The translations under genes were made by a program, and so were the position numbers. Shown here one piece after another: positions 52,151 to 62,278 of a stretch of 64,000 nucleotides of DNA. Below the pieces are notes generated by a model that ran no database searches, was not told where the DNA came from, and was given only the letters and a program-made list of their open reading frames with translations. The stretch is taken from contig NZ_JABWTK010000009.1 in the NCBI RefSeq assembly GCF_020071995.1, positions 1-64,000 on the forward strand. Direction: 5' to 3'. This stretch comes from Planococcus chinensis (GTDB lineage: Bacteria; Bacillota; Bacilli; Bacillales_A; Planococcaceae). How positions within the stretch are numbered: position 1 is the first letter of the stretch; each line of letters begins with the position of its first letter.

Positions 52151-53393
52151 TTTCTGGATCATATTTAAACAGGCTTTTATGACAAAAGCGAAGACCAAAT
52201 CGTTTATCATCACCACAGTCATTGTTGCTGCCGCCTTTTTCCTCATGGCCAATTTGCCGAATATCATCGAAGCTTTTCAAGGCTCTGAAGAAGAAGAGAA
52301 TGTTCTTCACATTAAGGACGAAAGCGGCGAACTTGCCACAGCACTGCAGCAGCAATTGGAAGCAGCCGGCAGTGACGTGCAGGCGATGCCGACGGACTTG
52401 ACTGAAGACGAATTGAAAGAAGGCATAACAGAAGGCACGATTGAAGCTTATCTGGTACTGGAACAAAATGGGCAATTGACAGCCCGCTATGTTTCAGAAT
52501 CCGCCAATGAAATGGGCAGCGGGGCAGATGTGGAACAAGCAGTACAATCCTTGCAAACAGCATTGTCGGCTGAAACGATGGGACTGGATGCGAACGAAGT
52601 CAGCCAATTGTTCCTGCCGGCTGCGTTTGAGCGGGAAGCCGTTTCTGAATCGTCTAAATCACAGGAAGAATTGAGCCAGGCAAGAGGACTTGTTTATATT
52701 CTGATCATGCTGATTTACATTGCGGTCATTTACTATCCGAACATGATTGCCATGGAAGTCGCCAACGAAAAATCATCACGGGTCATGGAAATTCTGATTT
52801 CCAGCGTTTCACCGGTCAAGCATATGTTTGCGAAGATTGCCGGAATCGGGACGCTAGGCATTCTTCAGATGCTGGTGTTCGGTCTCTCGGGCTATGTCGC
52901 AATCAAAACGGCCGGAACGGATTTGTCGGAAGGCGCGTTCAGCGTTTTCGGCTTTTCCGATGTGAAGATCAGCACTTTCTTATTCGCAGTGCTGTTCTTC
53001 CTGTTAGGATATTTCCTTTACGCGGTTCTGGCCGCGCTTCTCGGATCGCTTGTCAGCCGGACGGAAGACGTGCAGCAATTGATGCTGCCGATGATGTTTT
53101 TAATCATCATCGCGTCGTTTATCGCCTTTTCCGGCATCGGCGTGCCAGAAGCGGGATTTGTTACGGTTTCTTCGTTCATTCCGTTTTTTGCACCGCTTGT
53201 CATGTTTTTGCGCGTCGGCATGCTGGATATCCCGCTTTGGGAACCTTTGCTGTCGATTGCCATCATGCTGGCGACAATCGGCGTTCTGGGATGGTTCGGT
53301 GCACGGGTTTACCGGGGCGGCGTTCTCATGTATGGTTCGTCCCAATCGCTGAAGGATATCCGCAAAGCGATTCGTTTAGGAGAGAATAAATAG
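52143..53393 (+). CDS. yhaP: ABC transporter permease YhaP (NatB-like)
   Basis: A 416-residue ABC-2 type permease: N-terminal helix (about 22–40), a large extracytoplasmic domain (45–180) and five to six helices in 185–395 with the characteristic NEKSSRVMEILISSVSP motif before the second helix block. Partner of YhaQ by overlap and family. Followed by a terminator. Confidence 0.9.
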   Translation: MHSFWIIFKQAFMTKAKTKSFIITTVIVAAAFFLMANLPNIIEAFQGSEEEENVLHIKDESGELATALQQQLEAAGSDVQAMPTDLTEDELKEGITEGTIEAYLVLEQNGQLTARYVSESANEMGSGADVEQAVQSLQTALSAETMGLDANEVSQLFLPAAFEREAVSESSKSQEELSQARGLVYILIMLIYIAVIYYPNMIAMEVANEKSSRVMEILISSVSPVKHMFAKIAGIGTLGILQMLVFGLSGYVAIKTAGTDLSEGAFSVFGFSDVKISTFLFAVLFFLLGYFLYAVLAALLGSLVSRTEDVQQLMLPMMFLIIIASFIAFSGIGVPEAGFVTVSSFIPFFAPLVMFLRVGMLDIPLWEPLLSIAIMLATIGVLGWFGARVYRGGVLMYGSSQSLKDIRKAIRLGENK

Positions 53394-53402
53394 AGAGAGA
53401 TG

Positions 53403-53440
53403 GCTGTTTGCAGGAAGATTTCTGCAAACAGTTTTTTTTC
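53403..53440 (+). terminator. Terminator of yhaQP
   Basis: CTGTTTGCAG (53404–53413) with CTGCAAACAG (53422–53431), then eight T's. Confidence 0.87.
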
Positions 53441-53495
53441 ATTCCTGAACATGTTAAAATAAGAACAAATATTCGGTTTTCGAAGGAGTTTGGCT

Positions 53496-54713
53496 ATGGG
53501 GGAAATTCGATTTATTCACACGGCAGATTTGCATCTGGGCAGTCCATTTACGGGCATGCGGGGCTTGCCTCCTGAGCAGTGGAAAAAGCTGAAAGACAGC
53601 ACGCTGGATGCATTTGGCCGGCTGATTGACTACGCGGTGAAAGAACAGCCGGACTTTATGCTGATTGCCGGTGATATCTACGACGGAGAAGATCGCAGCA
53701 TCCGGGCACAGCACCGCTTTCAGCAAGGCATGCAAAGGCTTTCGGAAGCAGGGATCCCGGTTGTCTTAAGCTATGGCAACCATGACCATTTGAGCGGCAA
53801 ATGGACGCGTTTCGAATTGCCGGAGAATGTTCATGCCTTCAATGAGTCTGTATCCCAAATTCGGCTTTCAACGGCGAATGGAGATGTAGTCGTTACTGGA
53901 TTCAGTTATGCCCAGCGCCATGTAAAAGAACCGGTCATTCACCAATATCCGGTGGCTGAAGAAAAAGACGCCGTTTACATCGGAATGCTTCACGGCAGCA
54001 TGGAAGGGGATACGGCTCATGCTGTCTACGCGCCGTTTACGAAGCAGCAGCTGCTCAGCAAAAACTATGATTACTGGGCGCTTGGGCATATCCATTTACG
54101 GCAGGAATTGCATATGGACCCGCCGGTAATTTACCCTGGAAATTTGCAGGGGCGGCATAAAAATGAAAGCGGGCCAAAAGGATTTTACGATGTCCGCATT
54201 TCAGGCGGCGCATCAAATCTAAAGTTTGTTCCAGCTTCGGTGCTTCAGTTTGACGAAGTACAGGTGGATTGCAGCGGCATTGTGCACATGAATGAATTAC
54301 TGGATGCCTGCTTATCGGAAGCCCAGGAATTTGCCGGGCGTTATGGTGCGGGAGTTGTCGAAGTGAAATTGGCCAACTTGAATGAAGAAGCCTTCGATAT
54401 GATAAAAGACACGACAGAAGAAGAATTGACGGAAACCATCCGCGAAGCGTTCGGCACCTTGGACGATTTGGTCTGGGCCCAGTCAATTGTCGTGGACGGC
54501 ATGCAGGCGCAAGCGGAACTTACGCCGCTTGGTGAGGAAATCATGGACAGAATGGCCGGATGGCAGCTTTCGGACTGGAAAGAAGTATTGAAAGATCTGT
54601 ATCGGCATCCAAAAGGCAGCCGCTTTTTAGAGGCGCTGGATCCATCAAAAATAGCGGAAATCCAGGAGGCTGCAGCACAGAAAATCCGCCGCGGCATGCA
54701 TTTGGGGGAATGA
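53496..54713 (+). CDS. yhaO: Metallophosphoesterase/exonuclease YhaO (SbcD-like)
   Basis: A 405-residue Mre11/SbcD-type nuclease subunit. Phosphoesterase motifs: ADLHLGSPF (10–18), AGDIYDGED, SYGNHDHLSG, MLHGSMEG and ALGHIHLRQ, all the expected Asp/His/Asn metal ligands. The C terminus is a helical cap for the YhaN partner. Likely works with YhaN in DNA end processing, like SbcCD. GAAGGAG places the start at the second in-frame position. Four bases separate it from yhaN. Confidence 0.9.
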   Translation: MGEIRFIHTADLHLGSPFTGMRGLPPEQWKKLKDSTLDAFGRLIDYAVKEQPDFMLIAGDIYDGEDRSIRAQHRFQQGMQRLSEAGIPVVLSYGNHDHLSGKWTRFELPENVHAFNESVSQIRLSTANGDVVVTGFSYAQRHVKEPVIHQYPVAEEKDAVYIGMLHGSMEGDTAHAVYAPFTKQQLLSKNYDYWALGHIHLRQELHMDPPVIYPGNLQGRHKNESGPKGFYDVRISGGASNLKFVPASVLQFDEVQVDCSGIVHMNELLDACLSEAQEFAGRYGAGVVEVKLANLNEEAFDMIKDTTEEELTETIREAFGTLDDLVWAQSIVVDGMQAQAELTPLGEEIMDRMAGWQLSDWKEVLKDLYRHPKGSRFLEALDPSKIAEIQEAAAQKIRRGMHLGE

Positions 54714-54717
54714 ACCG

Positions 54718-57555
54718 ATGAGAATTGAAAAACTAGTCATTTACGGGTTTGGCAAACACCAGGACCGCACCATCAATGTAAATCCCGAACTGTCCATTTT
54801 TTACGGAGCGAATGAAGCGGGAAAAACGACCATTCAGCAGTTTATCATTCAGACGCTGTTCGGCTACCCTTCGCGCAACCAGAACCTGCTGCGCTACGAA
54901 CCGAAAGCTGGCGGCAAATACGGAGGGCAGCTGCACATAAGCGATGACGAATACGGGCGCGTCATCATCGAGCGGGTAAAAGGAAAATCGGCAGGAGATG
55001 TCACGGTGTATTTCGAAGATGGCACACGCGGATCGAATGCGGAATTGAAAATGATTTTACGGGATTATGACCGCGCTTCTTTTGAATCCATTTTTTCTTT
55101 TTCCATTCATGAATTGCAGGGTCTTGAACAAATGACAGAAGAAGAGCTGAGCCGGACACTGCTTGCTTCCGGAACCACAGGTGTAGACGCTGTCACGAAA
55201 CTGGAAAGCCGTTTAGAGAAGGAAATGGCTGAAGTGTTCAAAAAGGCCGGGCGCAATCCGAAAGTCAATCAACTCCTTGAAGAGCTGCGGCAGCAGGAAA
55301 GTGAATTGAAAGAACTCAGAACCCGCACAGAGCTCTATGAACCTACAATTTCACGGCTTCAGGAAATAGCGCGCCGGCTGGAAGCTATTGAAGTGGAAGA
55401 GAAACACCACAGCGTCCGATTAAAAGCAGTGGAAAAATGGCTGCAGGCTGCTCCCTTGGCGGAAAAGAAAGCACAGCTGGAACAAGAGCTGGAGGGCTGG
55501 GAGGTTTCTTCGTTTCCTTCAGATGGAAAACGGCGCATGGACCGGTTGTCAGACCGGCTTTCCGAAGCGGAAGCCAAAAAGGACTACCTTAAAAAAGAAC
55601 TGGACACACTCACGAGCCTTGGCTATGAAGAAGTCCGGATTGAACCGCTTGAGCAACTGCTGGCAAAAGAATCCGAATGGCTTCAATTGCGGTCGCTTTT
55701 GCGCCAGAAAAAAGAAGAACAGATCAAACTTGGAGATGAGAAAAACCGGATTCTGGCGCTTGTAGGGATAAGTGAATCCGAAGCGCTCCAAGCAGACGTT
55801 TCATTGGGGCAGGAAGAATTGCTTTTGGAGCATATCCGACAAGTGAATCTGGAAGAAGAGGAAAAGCAGTACCAGAATAGAAAATTGGCAGAAGAAAAAG
55901 AGAAGCTGGTGGAAGCGGAAAAAGAATTGCGGTACTTCCTGGCGACAGAACCTGCGGAAGCAGACAGGAAAGCGGTGGAAGAGTGGCAGACAGCTGCACC
56001 CAAATTGGCTGAAGCGAAAGCGGCGAAGCATATGCAGACAGCTGGCAATTCTCCCACGTTGTACTATCTGCTGATTGGCCTTGGGCTTCTTGGACTGGCG
56101 ATCGGAGTCATCCAGCCAAACTATTTGGTGGCCGGGATTGGCTTACTGGCTGCAGCAGGAGGCGCCTGGCTATGGCGGACCCGGCAGAAGCCGCAGGGAC
56201 TGTCCAATGATTACGCGAAAGTTTTAGAGCGTTACAGCGGCAAAGAAGCTGAATATGAAGCTTTGGTGCAAAAATTGGATAGCTATGACAGAAAATTGGA
56301 TGCTTTGTTTGAAGCGGTGGACGCTGCGAAAAGTCGCATAGCCAACCTATCCGGTATGCCGATCAGCCAACCGGCGAAAGAAGCCTATGAAGATTTTCTG
56401 GAGCAATTAGGCTTCCGTGCGGAAACGAGCCGCAGCACCGTTTTGAAGTTGTTCGAAAATCTGCGGGAAGTCCATGCGTTGACTGGCCGGGAACGGCGAG
56501 TAACGGAAGAGTCGAATGTGCTTTTGAAACAGCTGGAAAGTTGGACCGAACAGGCATCGGCAGCCTACGGCAGCCCATTAAGTATAGAAGAGATGTATGC
56601 AAATTTGCGTTCTGAATGGAACGTCCGCAAACAGCATCTCGCCGAACAAGCGAAGCGCCAGGAAAAAGCGGCCGAGCTGCAAAAAGAGCATGAACAGCTG
56701 ACCGCGCTTTACGGGCAAATCCAAAAAGAGCAGCAAGCTTTGCTGGATGAAGCGGGCACAGCTTCAATTGAAGCATTTTACCGCGCTTGTGATGAGTGGG
56801 AACGAAAAGAAATGTTAATTCGGGAGCTTGCCCCGATTGAAGAGCAATTAAAAGCGATAGGCAGTAGTTCTTTCTCTGCCGATATGGACAGCACTCAAGC
56901 ACGCGATTGGCTAGCACAAAGCGAATCGGTGTTGAGTCAATTAAAAGAAGAACGAAATCTGCTGCTGGCAGAGCAGGCGGAAAAACGCCAAATGACAAAA
57001 GTGCTGCTGGAAGATGAAACTTATGAAGACAAACTGCAGCAATTTGAAGAAAAGAAAGTAGAGCTTGCGGAACTGGCGAAGCGCTGGTCGATCGATAAAG
57101 CAATTACCGAAGCGATCCGCCAAACGATGGAAGAACTGAAGGAAAAGAAATTGCCGGCGGTTATTGCCGCGGCTCAAAAGTTCTTTGAATCGCTCACGTC
57201 AGGCGCTTACACAGGCTTGGAAATGAATCCCCAAGGATTTTTTGAAGCCGTCAGAAAGGACGGCATGCGGTTCCATATCGGGGAACTCAGCCAAGCCACA
57301 AAAGAGCAGGCGTATATCTCGCTTCGGCTGTCCTTGGCAGTCTCGATGCGGGAGAGCCACCCATTCCCGTTTATCATGGACGATCCCTTTGTTCATTTTG
57401 ATCGCAGCCGGCTGCAGCAAATGATAAACTTAATAACAGAGCTGCAAGAGAACCATCAATTCATTTATTTCACTTGCCACGAAGCGATGCAGCAGGCTTG
57501 GCCGAATGCTTCTATAATAAATGTAGCCACAATCGAAAGGAGTGTCCAACTATGA
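54718..57555 (+). CDS. yhaN: SMC/Rad50-like ATPase YhaN
   Basis: A 945-residue protein with split ATPase halves: Walker [10 protein letters not shown] (30–38) at the N terminus and a signature/Walker B region [17 protein letters not shown] near residue 890. Long coiled coils (about 160–430 and 510–800) lie between. Unlike SbcC, the middle (about 445–490) contains two hydrophobic helices separated by a QPNYL turn, so the hinge is probably membrane-inserted. Partner of YhaO. Its stop codon overlaps the yhaM start (ATGA). Confidence 0.9.
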   Translation: MRIEKLVIYGFGKHQDRTINVNPELSIFYGANEAGKTTIQQFIIQTLFGYPSRNQNLLRYEPKAGGKYGGQLHISDDEYGRVIIERVKGKSAGDVTVYFEDGTRGSNAELKMILRDYDRASFESIFSFSIHELQGLEQMTEEELSRTLLASGTTGVDAVTKLESRLEKEMAEVFKKAGRNPKVNQLLEELRQQESELKELRTRTELYEPTISRLQEIARRLEAIEVEEKHHSVRLKAVEKWLQAAPLAEKKAQLEQELEGWEVSSFPSDGKRRMDRLSDRLSEAEAKKDYLKKELDTLTSLGYEEVRIEPLEQLLAKESEWLQLRSLLRQKKEEQIKLGDEKNRILALVGISESEALQADVSLGQEELLLEHIRQVNLEEEEKQYQNRKLAEEKEKLVEAEKELRYFLATEPAEADRKAVEEWQTAAPKLAEAKAAKHMQTAGNSPTLYYLLIGLGLLGLAIGVIQPNYLVAGIGLLAAAGGAWLWRTRQKPQGLSNDYAKVLERYSGKEAEYEALVQKLDSYDRKLDALFEAVDAAKSRIANLSGMPISQPAKEAYEDFLEQLGFRAETSRSTVLKLFENLREVHALTGRERRVTEESNVLLKQLESWTEQASAAYGSPLSIEEMYANLRSEWNVRKQHLAEQAKRQEKAAELQKEHEQLTALYGQIQKEQQALLDEAGTASIEAFYRACDEWERKEMLIRELAPIEEQLKAIGSSSFSADMDSTQARDWLAQSESVLSQLKEERNLLLAEQAEKRQMTKVLLEDETYEDKLQQFEEKKVELAELAKRWSIDKAITEAIRQTMEELKEKKLPAVIAAAQKFFESLTSGAYTGLEMNPQGFFEAVRKDGMRFHIGELSQATKEQAYISLRLSLAVSMRESHPFPFIMDDPFVHFDRSRLQQMINLITELQENHQFIYFTCHEAMQQAWPNASIINVATIERSVQL

Positions 57556-58493
57556 TAAAAGGAATTACACAGCGTGCTGTAGGGGAAACGGTTGATGAAT
57601 TTTTGCTGATCAAGCAATCAGTGAAGGGTGTTACCACAACTGGGAATCCTTTTATATCGCTCGTCCTGCAGGACAAGAGCGGAGATATTGAAGCAAAACT
57701 ATGGGATACGAAAGATGAGCATGAAAAATTATTTGCTGCTGAAACGATTGTAAGAGTAGGCGGGGAAATCCATAACTACCGCGGAAAAAATCAACTGCGC
57801 ATCAAGAGCATCCGTCCGGCAAAACCAGAAGAGCACCAGTCGATTTCCGATTTGATGCCATCATCGGAAAAAACGACGGAACAATTGTCTGAAGAAATCC
57901 TTCAGTATTTGTTCCAAATGGAAAATCCGGCGATTCAGCGAATCACCCGCCACATCTTAAAAAAATACCAGCAGCAAATTCTGACGTTCCCAGCTGCGAC
58001 CCGGAACCATCACGATTATGTATCCGGCCTTGCTGATCACGTAGTGTCCATGCTAAGACTTGGAAAAGCAATCTGCGAAATCTATCCGAGCCTGAACAAA
58101 GACTTGTTATATGCCGGCATCATCTTGCACGATGTAGGCAAAGTGTTTGAGTTGTCCGGACCGATTGCAACGACTTATACACTGGAAGGCAATTTGCTGG
58201 GCCATATCTCCATCATGGTCAACGAGATTTCGAAAACCGCCGATGAACTCGAAATCGAAGGGGAAGAAGTGCTGCTGCTTCAGCATATGGTGTTGTCGCA
58301 TCACGGAAAAGAAGAGTGGGGCAGCCCGAAAAAGCCGATGATCAAAGAAGCGGAAATGCTGCATTATATTGATAATATCGATGCGAAAATGATGATGCTT
58401 GACCGCGCACTGGATAAAACCAAACCGGGTGAATTTTCAGAGCGCCTGTTTCCACTGGACAACCGGTCGTTCTATAAACCGACGATTAAATAA
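57552..58493 (+). CDS. yhaM: 3'–5' exoribonuclease YhaM
   Basis: A 313-residue nuclease: N-terminal OB-fold (about 10–95; [16 protein letters not shown]) followed by an HD domain (about 160–300) with [14 protein letters not shown] and [13 protein letters not shown] supplying metal ligands. In B. subtilis YhaM degrades RNA and DNA 3' ends with Mn2+. GAAAGGAGTG precedes the ATG that overlaps the yhaN stop. The gene's terminator is duplicated around repeat element C. Confidence 0.92.
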   Translation: MIKGITQRAVGETVDEFLLIKQSVKGVTTTGNPFISLVLQDKSGDIEAKLWDTKDEHEKLFAAETIVRVGGEIHNYRGKNQLRIKSIRPAKPEEHQSISDLMPSSEKTTEQLSEEILQYLFQMENPAIQRITRHILKKYQQQILTFPAATRNHHDYVSGLADHVVSMLRLGKAICEIYPSLNKDLLYAGIILHDVGKVFELSGPIATTYTLEGNLLGHISIMVNEISKTADELEIEGEEVLLLQHMVLSHHGKEEWGSPKKPMIKEAEMLHYIDNIDAKMMMLDRALDKTKPGEFSERLFPLDNRSFYKPTIK

Positions 58494-58522
58494 AAAACTC
58501 CCGTTCATTCGAACGGGAGTTC
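58494..58522 (+). terminator. Terminator after yhaM, left copy of element C
   Basis: AACTCCCGTTC/GAACGGGAGTT stem with ATTC loop; the T-run is cut short by CAGACTACAG, the element end. The unit recurs at 58923–58948. Confidence 0.82.
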
Positions 58523-58948
58523 AGACTACAGACAAAGTCTAGATGAAATGTATAGAACTGCACAAAGCCAACCGGACCGGCCACTTCGCTTTCCGTGGGC
58601 TCAGCTTCAGCCTCCTCGTCACTAACGTTCCTGCAGGGTCTTCAGCTTTCGTCGCTCAGTCGCGTTGCTCCTTCACTGCTCCCACAGGAGTCTTCGTGGC
58701 CGGACCGGTTGGGCGTGTTACTTTCATTTGAAAGTGAACGATCATCCGATTAACGCTCAACCTTCTGGTTGAAGAAGAGAAGCGACATCTTTGGGTAGCC
58801 TCCACGTTTAGGATCCAAAGTGAAAGCCCGCGGAACGCGTCCGGCTGAAACGGAGGATCCGGTATGTCCTAATGTATGTTAACTCATCTTTCAAGCATAA
58901 AAATTCTTTTGTCTCCAAGCTCAACTCCCGTTCATTCGAACGGGAGTT
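58496..58948 (+). mobile_element. Terminator-flanked repeat element, copy C
   Basis: Interior 58522–58922 (401 bp) between two identical 26-bp terminator units (58496–58521 and 58923–58948). Same ends as copy A (CAGACTACAGACAAAGT at left; ATTCTTTTGTCTCCAAGCT at right), same AACCGGACCGGCCAC … GTGGCCGGACCGGTT hairpin and same right module with GTCCGGCTGAAACGGAGGAT. Shorter because it lacks the 40-bp duplication and part of the right module. No transposase ORF; a 62-codon ORF inside has no ribosome site. Confidence 0.77.
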
Positions 58949-58954
58949 TTTTAA
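58920..58954 (+). terminator. Terminator, right copy of element C
   Basis: Same hairpin unit as at 58496, here followed by a complete T-run, so it is the fully functional terminator of the pair. Confidence 0.87.
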
Positions 58955-58983
58955 TGCTCTGGCTTCAATCTAAATAAAAAGAT

Positions 58984-59012
58984 AAGCCCCCAGCCAGTTG
59001 GCCGGGGGCTTT
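58984..59012 (-). terminator. Terminator of prsA
   Basis: AAGCCCCC-GCC … GGC-GGGGGCTT hairpin, followed on the minus strand by a T-rich run. Confidence 0.82.
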
Positions 59013-59020
59013 GATATGAG

Positions 59021-59908
59021 TTATTGAGCTGGTGCAGCTTCAGCGTTCATGATTTCATCAAGCGCGCCTTTTAAGTCTTCATCTTTGATTTCAACTTCTG
59101 CCTCTTTCATCATGTCAGCGATTTTAGGAACCAAAGTTGTCTGGTCTGCTTTGGAAGCGGCCAATTCAGAACGAATTTCTTCTTTTTGGTCTTCAAGAGC
59201 AGGCTGATCTTCAACTTCGCGTTTTTCCGTTACTTGAATGATGTGGAATCCATGCTGGGATTGAACCGGTTCGCTGATTTCGTCAACTTCTAAAGCATAA
59301 GCTGCTTCTTCGAATTCAGGGACCATCGCTCCAGCACCGAACCAGTCAAGGCTGCCGCCGTTTGCAGCTGAACCAGTGTCTGAAGAGTATTCTTCAGCCA
59401 GTTTCGCGAAATCGCCGCCAGCATCCAATTCTTCTTTTACTTTGTTTGCTGTTTCTTCGTCAGCTACAAGAATATGGCGTGCGTTCAGTTCAGTACCTTT
59501 GCGGTCATACTGAGCCTGGATTTCTTCGTCCGATACTTCAACGCCGTCAGTCAATGCTTTTTCCTGCAAGAGGTTCAAGCGAATAACTTTTTTATAGCTT
59601 TCTTCGGTTTGGTTGTTTTGGGCCAAGAATTGCTCAAAGCTTTCGCCCATTTCTTCTTCGGATTTTTTATACTCCGCATCGACTTCTTTGTCTGTCACTT
59701 CGTAATTATCAGCCAGCACTTTTTCAATCATTAAGATTTGAAGCGCTTGATCGCCGACAGAAGTTTTCATTTCTTCATAAAGGTCCTGCTGAGTGATATC
59801 CCCAACTTTCGATTCAACGATGACTTCATCGCCAGAACCGCTGTCGCTGCATGCAGCCAATGCCAACACAGATGCGGCCAAAGAAAGGGTTAATATGGAT
59901 TTCTTCAT
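59021..59908 (-). CDS. prsA: Foldase lipoprotein PrsA (parvulin-type PPIase)
   Basis: A 295-residue extracytoplasmic lipoprotein that assists folding of secreted proteins. Signal peptide with lipobox LAAC (Cys20), then N-terminal helical chaperone part, a parvulin PPIase domain at about 135–225 ([35 protein letters not shown] … [11 protein letters not shown]) and a charged C-terminal helical region. GGGAGCG precedes the chosen ATG; the longer form adds six codons without a site. In the expected place between yhaM and scoC. Confidence 0.93.
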   Translation of the reverse strand: MKKSILTLSLAASVLALAACSDSGSGDEVIVESKVGDITQQDLYEEMKTSVGDQALQILMIEKVLADNYEVTDKEVDAEYKKSEEEMGESFEQFLAQNNQTEESYKKVIRLNLLQEKALTDGVEVSDEEIQAQYDRKGTELNARHILVADEETANKVKEELDAGGDFAKLAEEYSSDTGSAANGGSLDWFGAGAMVPEFEEAAYALEVDEISEPVQSQHGFHIIQVTEKREVEDQPALEDQKEEIRSELAASKADQTTLVPKIADMMKEAEVEIKDEDLKGALDEIMNAEAAPAQ

Positions 59909-60032
59909 TTTTTTCGCTCCCAACATTCTATCTAGATGCAGTTGTTACTATACCATAAACGTTTAAAAAATCAAAAAGTTTCCTTAAAGAGGAAAAATTT
60001 CACTCCGCCAAACGTCGTGCTTTTAAATTTGG

Positions 60033-60067
60033 ATAAAAAAAAGTTCAGTTGCCAAGGGCAAGTGAAC
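60033..60067 (-). terminator. Terminator of the 61-residue membrane protein gene
   Basis: GTTCAGTTGCC (60043–60053) with GGCAAGTGAAC (60057–60067), one mismatch, followed on the minus strand by eight T's. Also lies upstream of prsA. Confidence 0.8.
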
Positions 60068-60253
60068 TCACGGAGTAAATTCTACGCCTACGTACAAGGA
60101 TACCAATAAAATCGTGATCAATATATTGATTGTACGGAAAATCTTCTGGTGGTTTTCTTCAGGAATTTCCCGGGAAGTTACGAGCGCCAATGTCATACGG
60201 TTAATTTGGAATAAGTAAAGTACAGAGAACATCACTACAAATGCGATAATCAT
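60068..60253 (-). CDS. Small two-helix membrane protein
   Basis: A 61-residue protein with two hydrophobic helices (residues 1–18 and 40–58) joined by a polar loop (NRMTLALVTSREIPEENHQKIFR). GGGGAGG precedes ATG and a terminator follows, so it is likely real. Not recognised; the B. subtilis region has other small genes between prsA and scoC, and I do not assign one. Confidence 0.75.
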   Translation of the reverse strand: MIIAFVVMFSVLYLFQINRMTLALVTSREIPEENHQKIFRTINILITILLVSLYVGVEFTP

Positions 60254-60313
60254 GAATTTCCTCCCCTCTAACGTTAGGTTCTAGTATACCAAAGACGGGA
60301 AGAAAAAGCAGGA

Positions 60314-60859
60314 TTAGGCTATCACTTCTGGTACGAGAATTTCAAAGCCGGTTTCCGTTTCTTCAATTAGTGCGTCTTTAGGCGAATTTGCCAAGTTTCG
60401 CATATAAATCAAATCCGTCAAACACAAGCCGCAATGGTAAGCAAGCAGCATGGCAAGATAATGGCTGTAAACCGGCATCAGCAGGCTTAGCACCACGATG
60501 GTCGTGTTGATCAACAGGAAGGGTGCGGCAAGTGTCAGGATGAATCGGTTTTTGCTGACGGGTTCGCTGATGTGGAGCGAAATCTTCGGCAATACTTTCA
60601 GCTGTTTTTTTACAATCAGTTTCAGGCATTTTCGGCAGCCGACGAGCGGCAGGAAGTGGCACAATTTATGCAGTGGATATACTGCAACAATAGCACAGAT
60701 GAATAATAGAAAGTTTTGATCGGACAAAGGATCGGAATAAAGAATGTTCAATACGATATAAAAGCTCATAAAGACACCCAAAGCAATAAGTGCAGACATG
60801 ATATATAAACGATCGAGTCCGTATTGTTTTTTTACATTAATGGTTTTCCAGCAGTGCAT
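60314..60859 (-). CDS. DUF3267-like membrane protein with altered HExxH-like motif
   Basis: A 181-residue protein with about five hydrophobic segments. The order of segments (helix, short loop with PLHKLCHFLPL at about 62–72, domain of strands, two helices) resembles DUF3267 putative membrane metalloproteases, whose motif would be HExxH. Here it reads HKLCH, so the catalytic Glu is replaced by Lys. It is probably not an active protease. TAGGAGATG precedes the chosen ATG. Function unknown. Confidence 0.68.
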   Translation of the reverse strand: MHCWKTINVKKQYGLDRLYIMSALIALGVFMSFYIVLNILYSDPLSDQNFLLFICAIVAVYPLHKLCHFLPLVGCRKCLKLIVKKQLKVLPKISLHISEPVSKNRFILTLAAPFLLINTTIVVLSLLMPVYSHYLAMLLAYHCGLCLTDLIYMRNLANSPKDALIEETETGFEILVPEVIA

Positions 60860-60951
60860 GTTTGCATCTCCTAAAAGTGGATTTCTCTTTTGATTCGATA
60901 CATACAATACAATGAATAGCTGGGAAATGCAATAAAGATTCGCATTAAATT

Positions 60952-61524
60952 TTATAGAGCGTTTTCATTTTTTTCAGTGGCCACAATGATTTGATTTTCT
61001 TCACTGAATTTTGATTCGATGTTCTTAAAGGAAGCTTCGAAAATTTCCATAAAGTCATCTCCATAAATATTGCGGATTACCGCCATAATGTCCAGGAACT
61101 CAGGGAATTTCCCGTACAGTTCTTTCAATGGCATCGAACCATCGATGACCGCATGGGGAGTGTCGTGATACTTCTCAATCATTTCCTGCATCAAGGCTTC
61201 TCCTTTTGGAGTCAATTCCACATATGTATTGCGTTTATCTGTATCCCTTTTGGAGAATGCCAGTAGTTCGCGCTCTTCCAGTTTTTTGGAGAAGTTGAAG
61301 GCAGTTGAGACATGCATCACTCCGAATTTTGCAACATCGGAGATAGAAGCGCCTTTTAAATGATAGGAAATCCATAAAATATGGTGTTCGTTAATATTTA
61401 AATCATAAGGTTTTATCCATAACTGCCAGTCTTTTTCGACCGCTTTCCATAACGCTTTTGACAGTTGGCCTATTCGCTGGCTAAACAGCATGGCTTCTTT
61501 GAAGGTATAATTTTGTTCACTCAT
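60952..61524 (-). CDS. scoC: MarR-family transition-state regulator ScoC (Hpr)
   Basis: A 190-residue winged-helix regulator very like B. subtilis ScoC/Hpr: [70 protein letters not shown] is nearly the known N-terminal half. ScoC represses extracellular protease and transport genes. The ATG is chosen; GTG twelve bases upstream is an alternative with equal spacing to GGGGGAAAG. Neighbours prsA, yhaH and trpP match the Bacillus order. Confidence 0.93.
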   Translation of the reverse strand: MSEQNYTFKEAMLFSQRIGQLSKALWKAVEKDWQLWIKPYDLNINEHHILWISYHLKGASISDVAKFGVMHVSTAFNFSKKLEERELLAFSKRDTDKRNTYVELTPKGEALMQEMIEKYHDTPHAVIDGSMPLKELYGKFPEFLDIMAVIRNIYGDDFMEIFEASFKNIESKFSEENQIIVATEKNENAL

Positions 61525-61734
61525 TAAAGCACCCACTTTCCCCCAAAATATTTTTTCTTTATTATAGCAGTAAAGCAAAACATAATGAAGTGTGAATAAT
61601 AAAAAAATTTAAATATATGTTTTCGGGCTTAAGAAGGAAAAGCTTATTGAGCGTTACTTTTGGTGCGGCCAGCCGTTGCCCATCGATATGCCAGGCGTGA
61701 AAAACCTAAGATGAAAGTAAAAAAAGAAAAATAA

Positions 61735-61757
61735 AAAAGCTGCACAAGGCAGCTTAA
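61735..61757 (-). terminator. Terminator of yhaH
   Basis: AAGCTGC/GCAGCTT hairpin with CACAAG loop overlapping the stop codon, followed on the minus strand by a T-rich run. Confidence 0.8.
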
Positions 61758-62152
61758 TCATTATTTTCATCGTCTTTATCATCTTTTTTGTCTTTCTTGT
61801 CTTTGGTGATGGAGTTTTGCAGCGCTTCGATTGCGTTCTGGATCGCTAATATTTCAAGCTGTAGATGCTCTTTTGCCGGAGCCGTGCTTTCTTGCCATTC
61901 CTGAAGCGAATCTTTCAAGCCGTCGGTTGCTTCCGGAACGACGGTTTTAGCTTCATCTGATAATTTAGCGACTGACTCTTTTAAACCGTTCACTTTTTCT
62001 TTTACATCCGATAATTTCTCTTTCCAATCCGTAGACGCAGTTTTCACTGAGCTTCTAAGCTCTTTCCCGGATTGGGGAGTGGAAAATAGCGTAGCTGCAG
62101 CTCCTGCCGCAAGCCCTGTAGCAAGTCCTATAAAAAAAGTTGATGCTTTCAT
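61754..62152 (-). CDS. yhaH: YtxH-family protein YhaH
   Basis: A 132-residue protein with an N-terminal glycine-rich membrane helix (residues 4–22, FFIGLATGLAAGAAATLF), the YtxH-typical SGKELR, then a long amphipathic helical region and a Lys/Asp-rich tail. YtxH-family genes are often sigma-B or stress-linked; an AT-rich GTTTTAA-type block lies upstream but is not convincing. In the Bacillus position beside trpP. Function unknown. Confidence 0.85.
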   Translation of the reverse strand: MKASTFFIGLATGLAAGAAATLFSTPQSGKELRSSVKTASTDWKEKLSDVKEKVNGLKESVAKLSDEAKTVVPEATDGLKDSLQEWQESTAPAKEHLQLEILAIQNAIEALQNSITKDKKDKKDDKDDENND

Positions 62153-62235
62153 TGGCCAAACGCCCCTTTCGTCCTATACCGTTCTTTTCCTTTATTTCAC
62201 TTAATTAAAACATAAAGATGAACGACTATTCAATT

Positions 62236-62278
62236 AAAAAAAGCTTTTCAGTGGTTTTCTCACTGAAAAGCTCCTTTT
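62236..62278 (-). terminator. Terminator of trpP
   Basis: Perfect 12-bp stem AGCTTTTCAGTG (62242–62253) with CACTGAAAAGCT (62261–62272), followed on the minus strand by TTTTTTT. Confidence 0.9.

Noticed and set aside
56363-57103. 246-codon ORF antisense to yhaN
   Set aside because: Shadow of a coiled-coil coding region rich in Leu/Ala/Glu codons.
58543-58731. 62-codon ORF in repeat element C
   Set aside because: No ribosome site; same region is not open in copy B.
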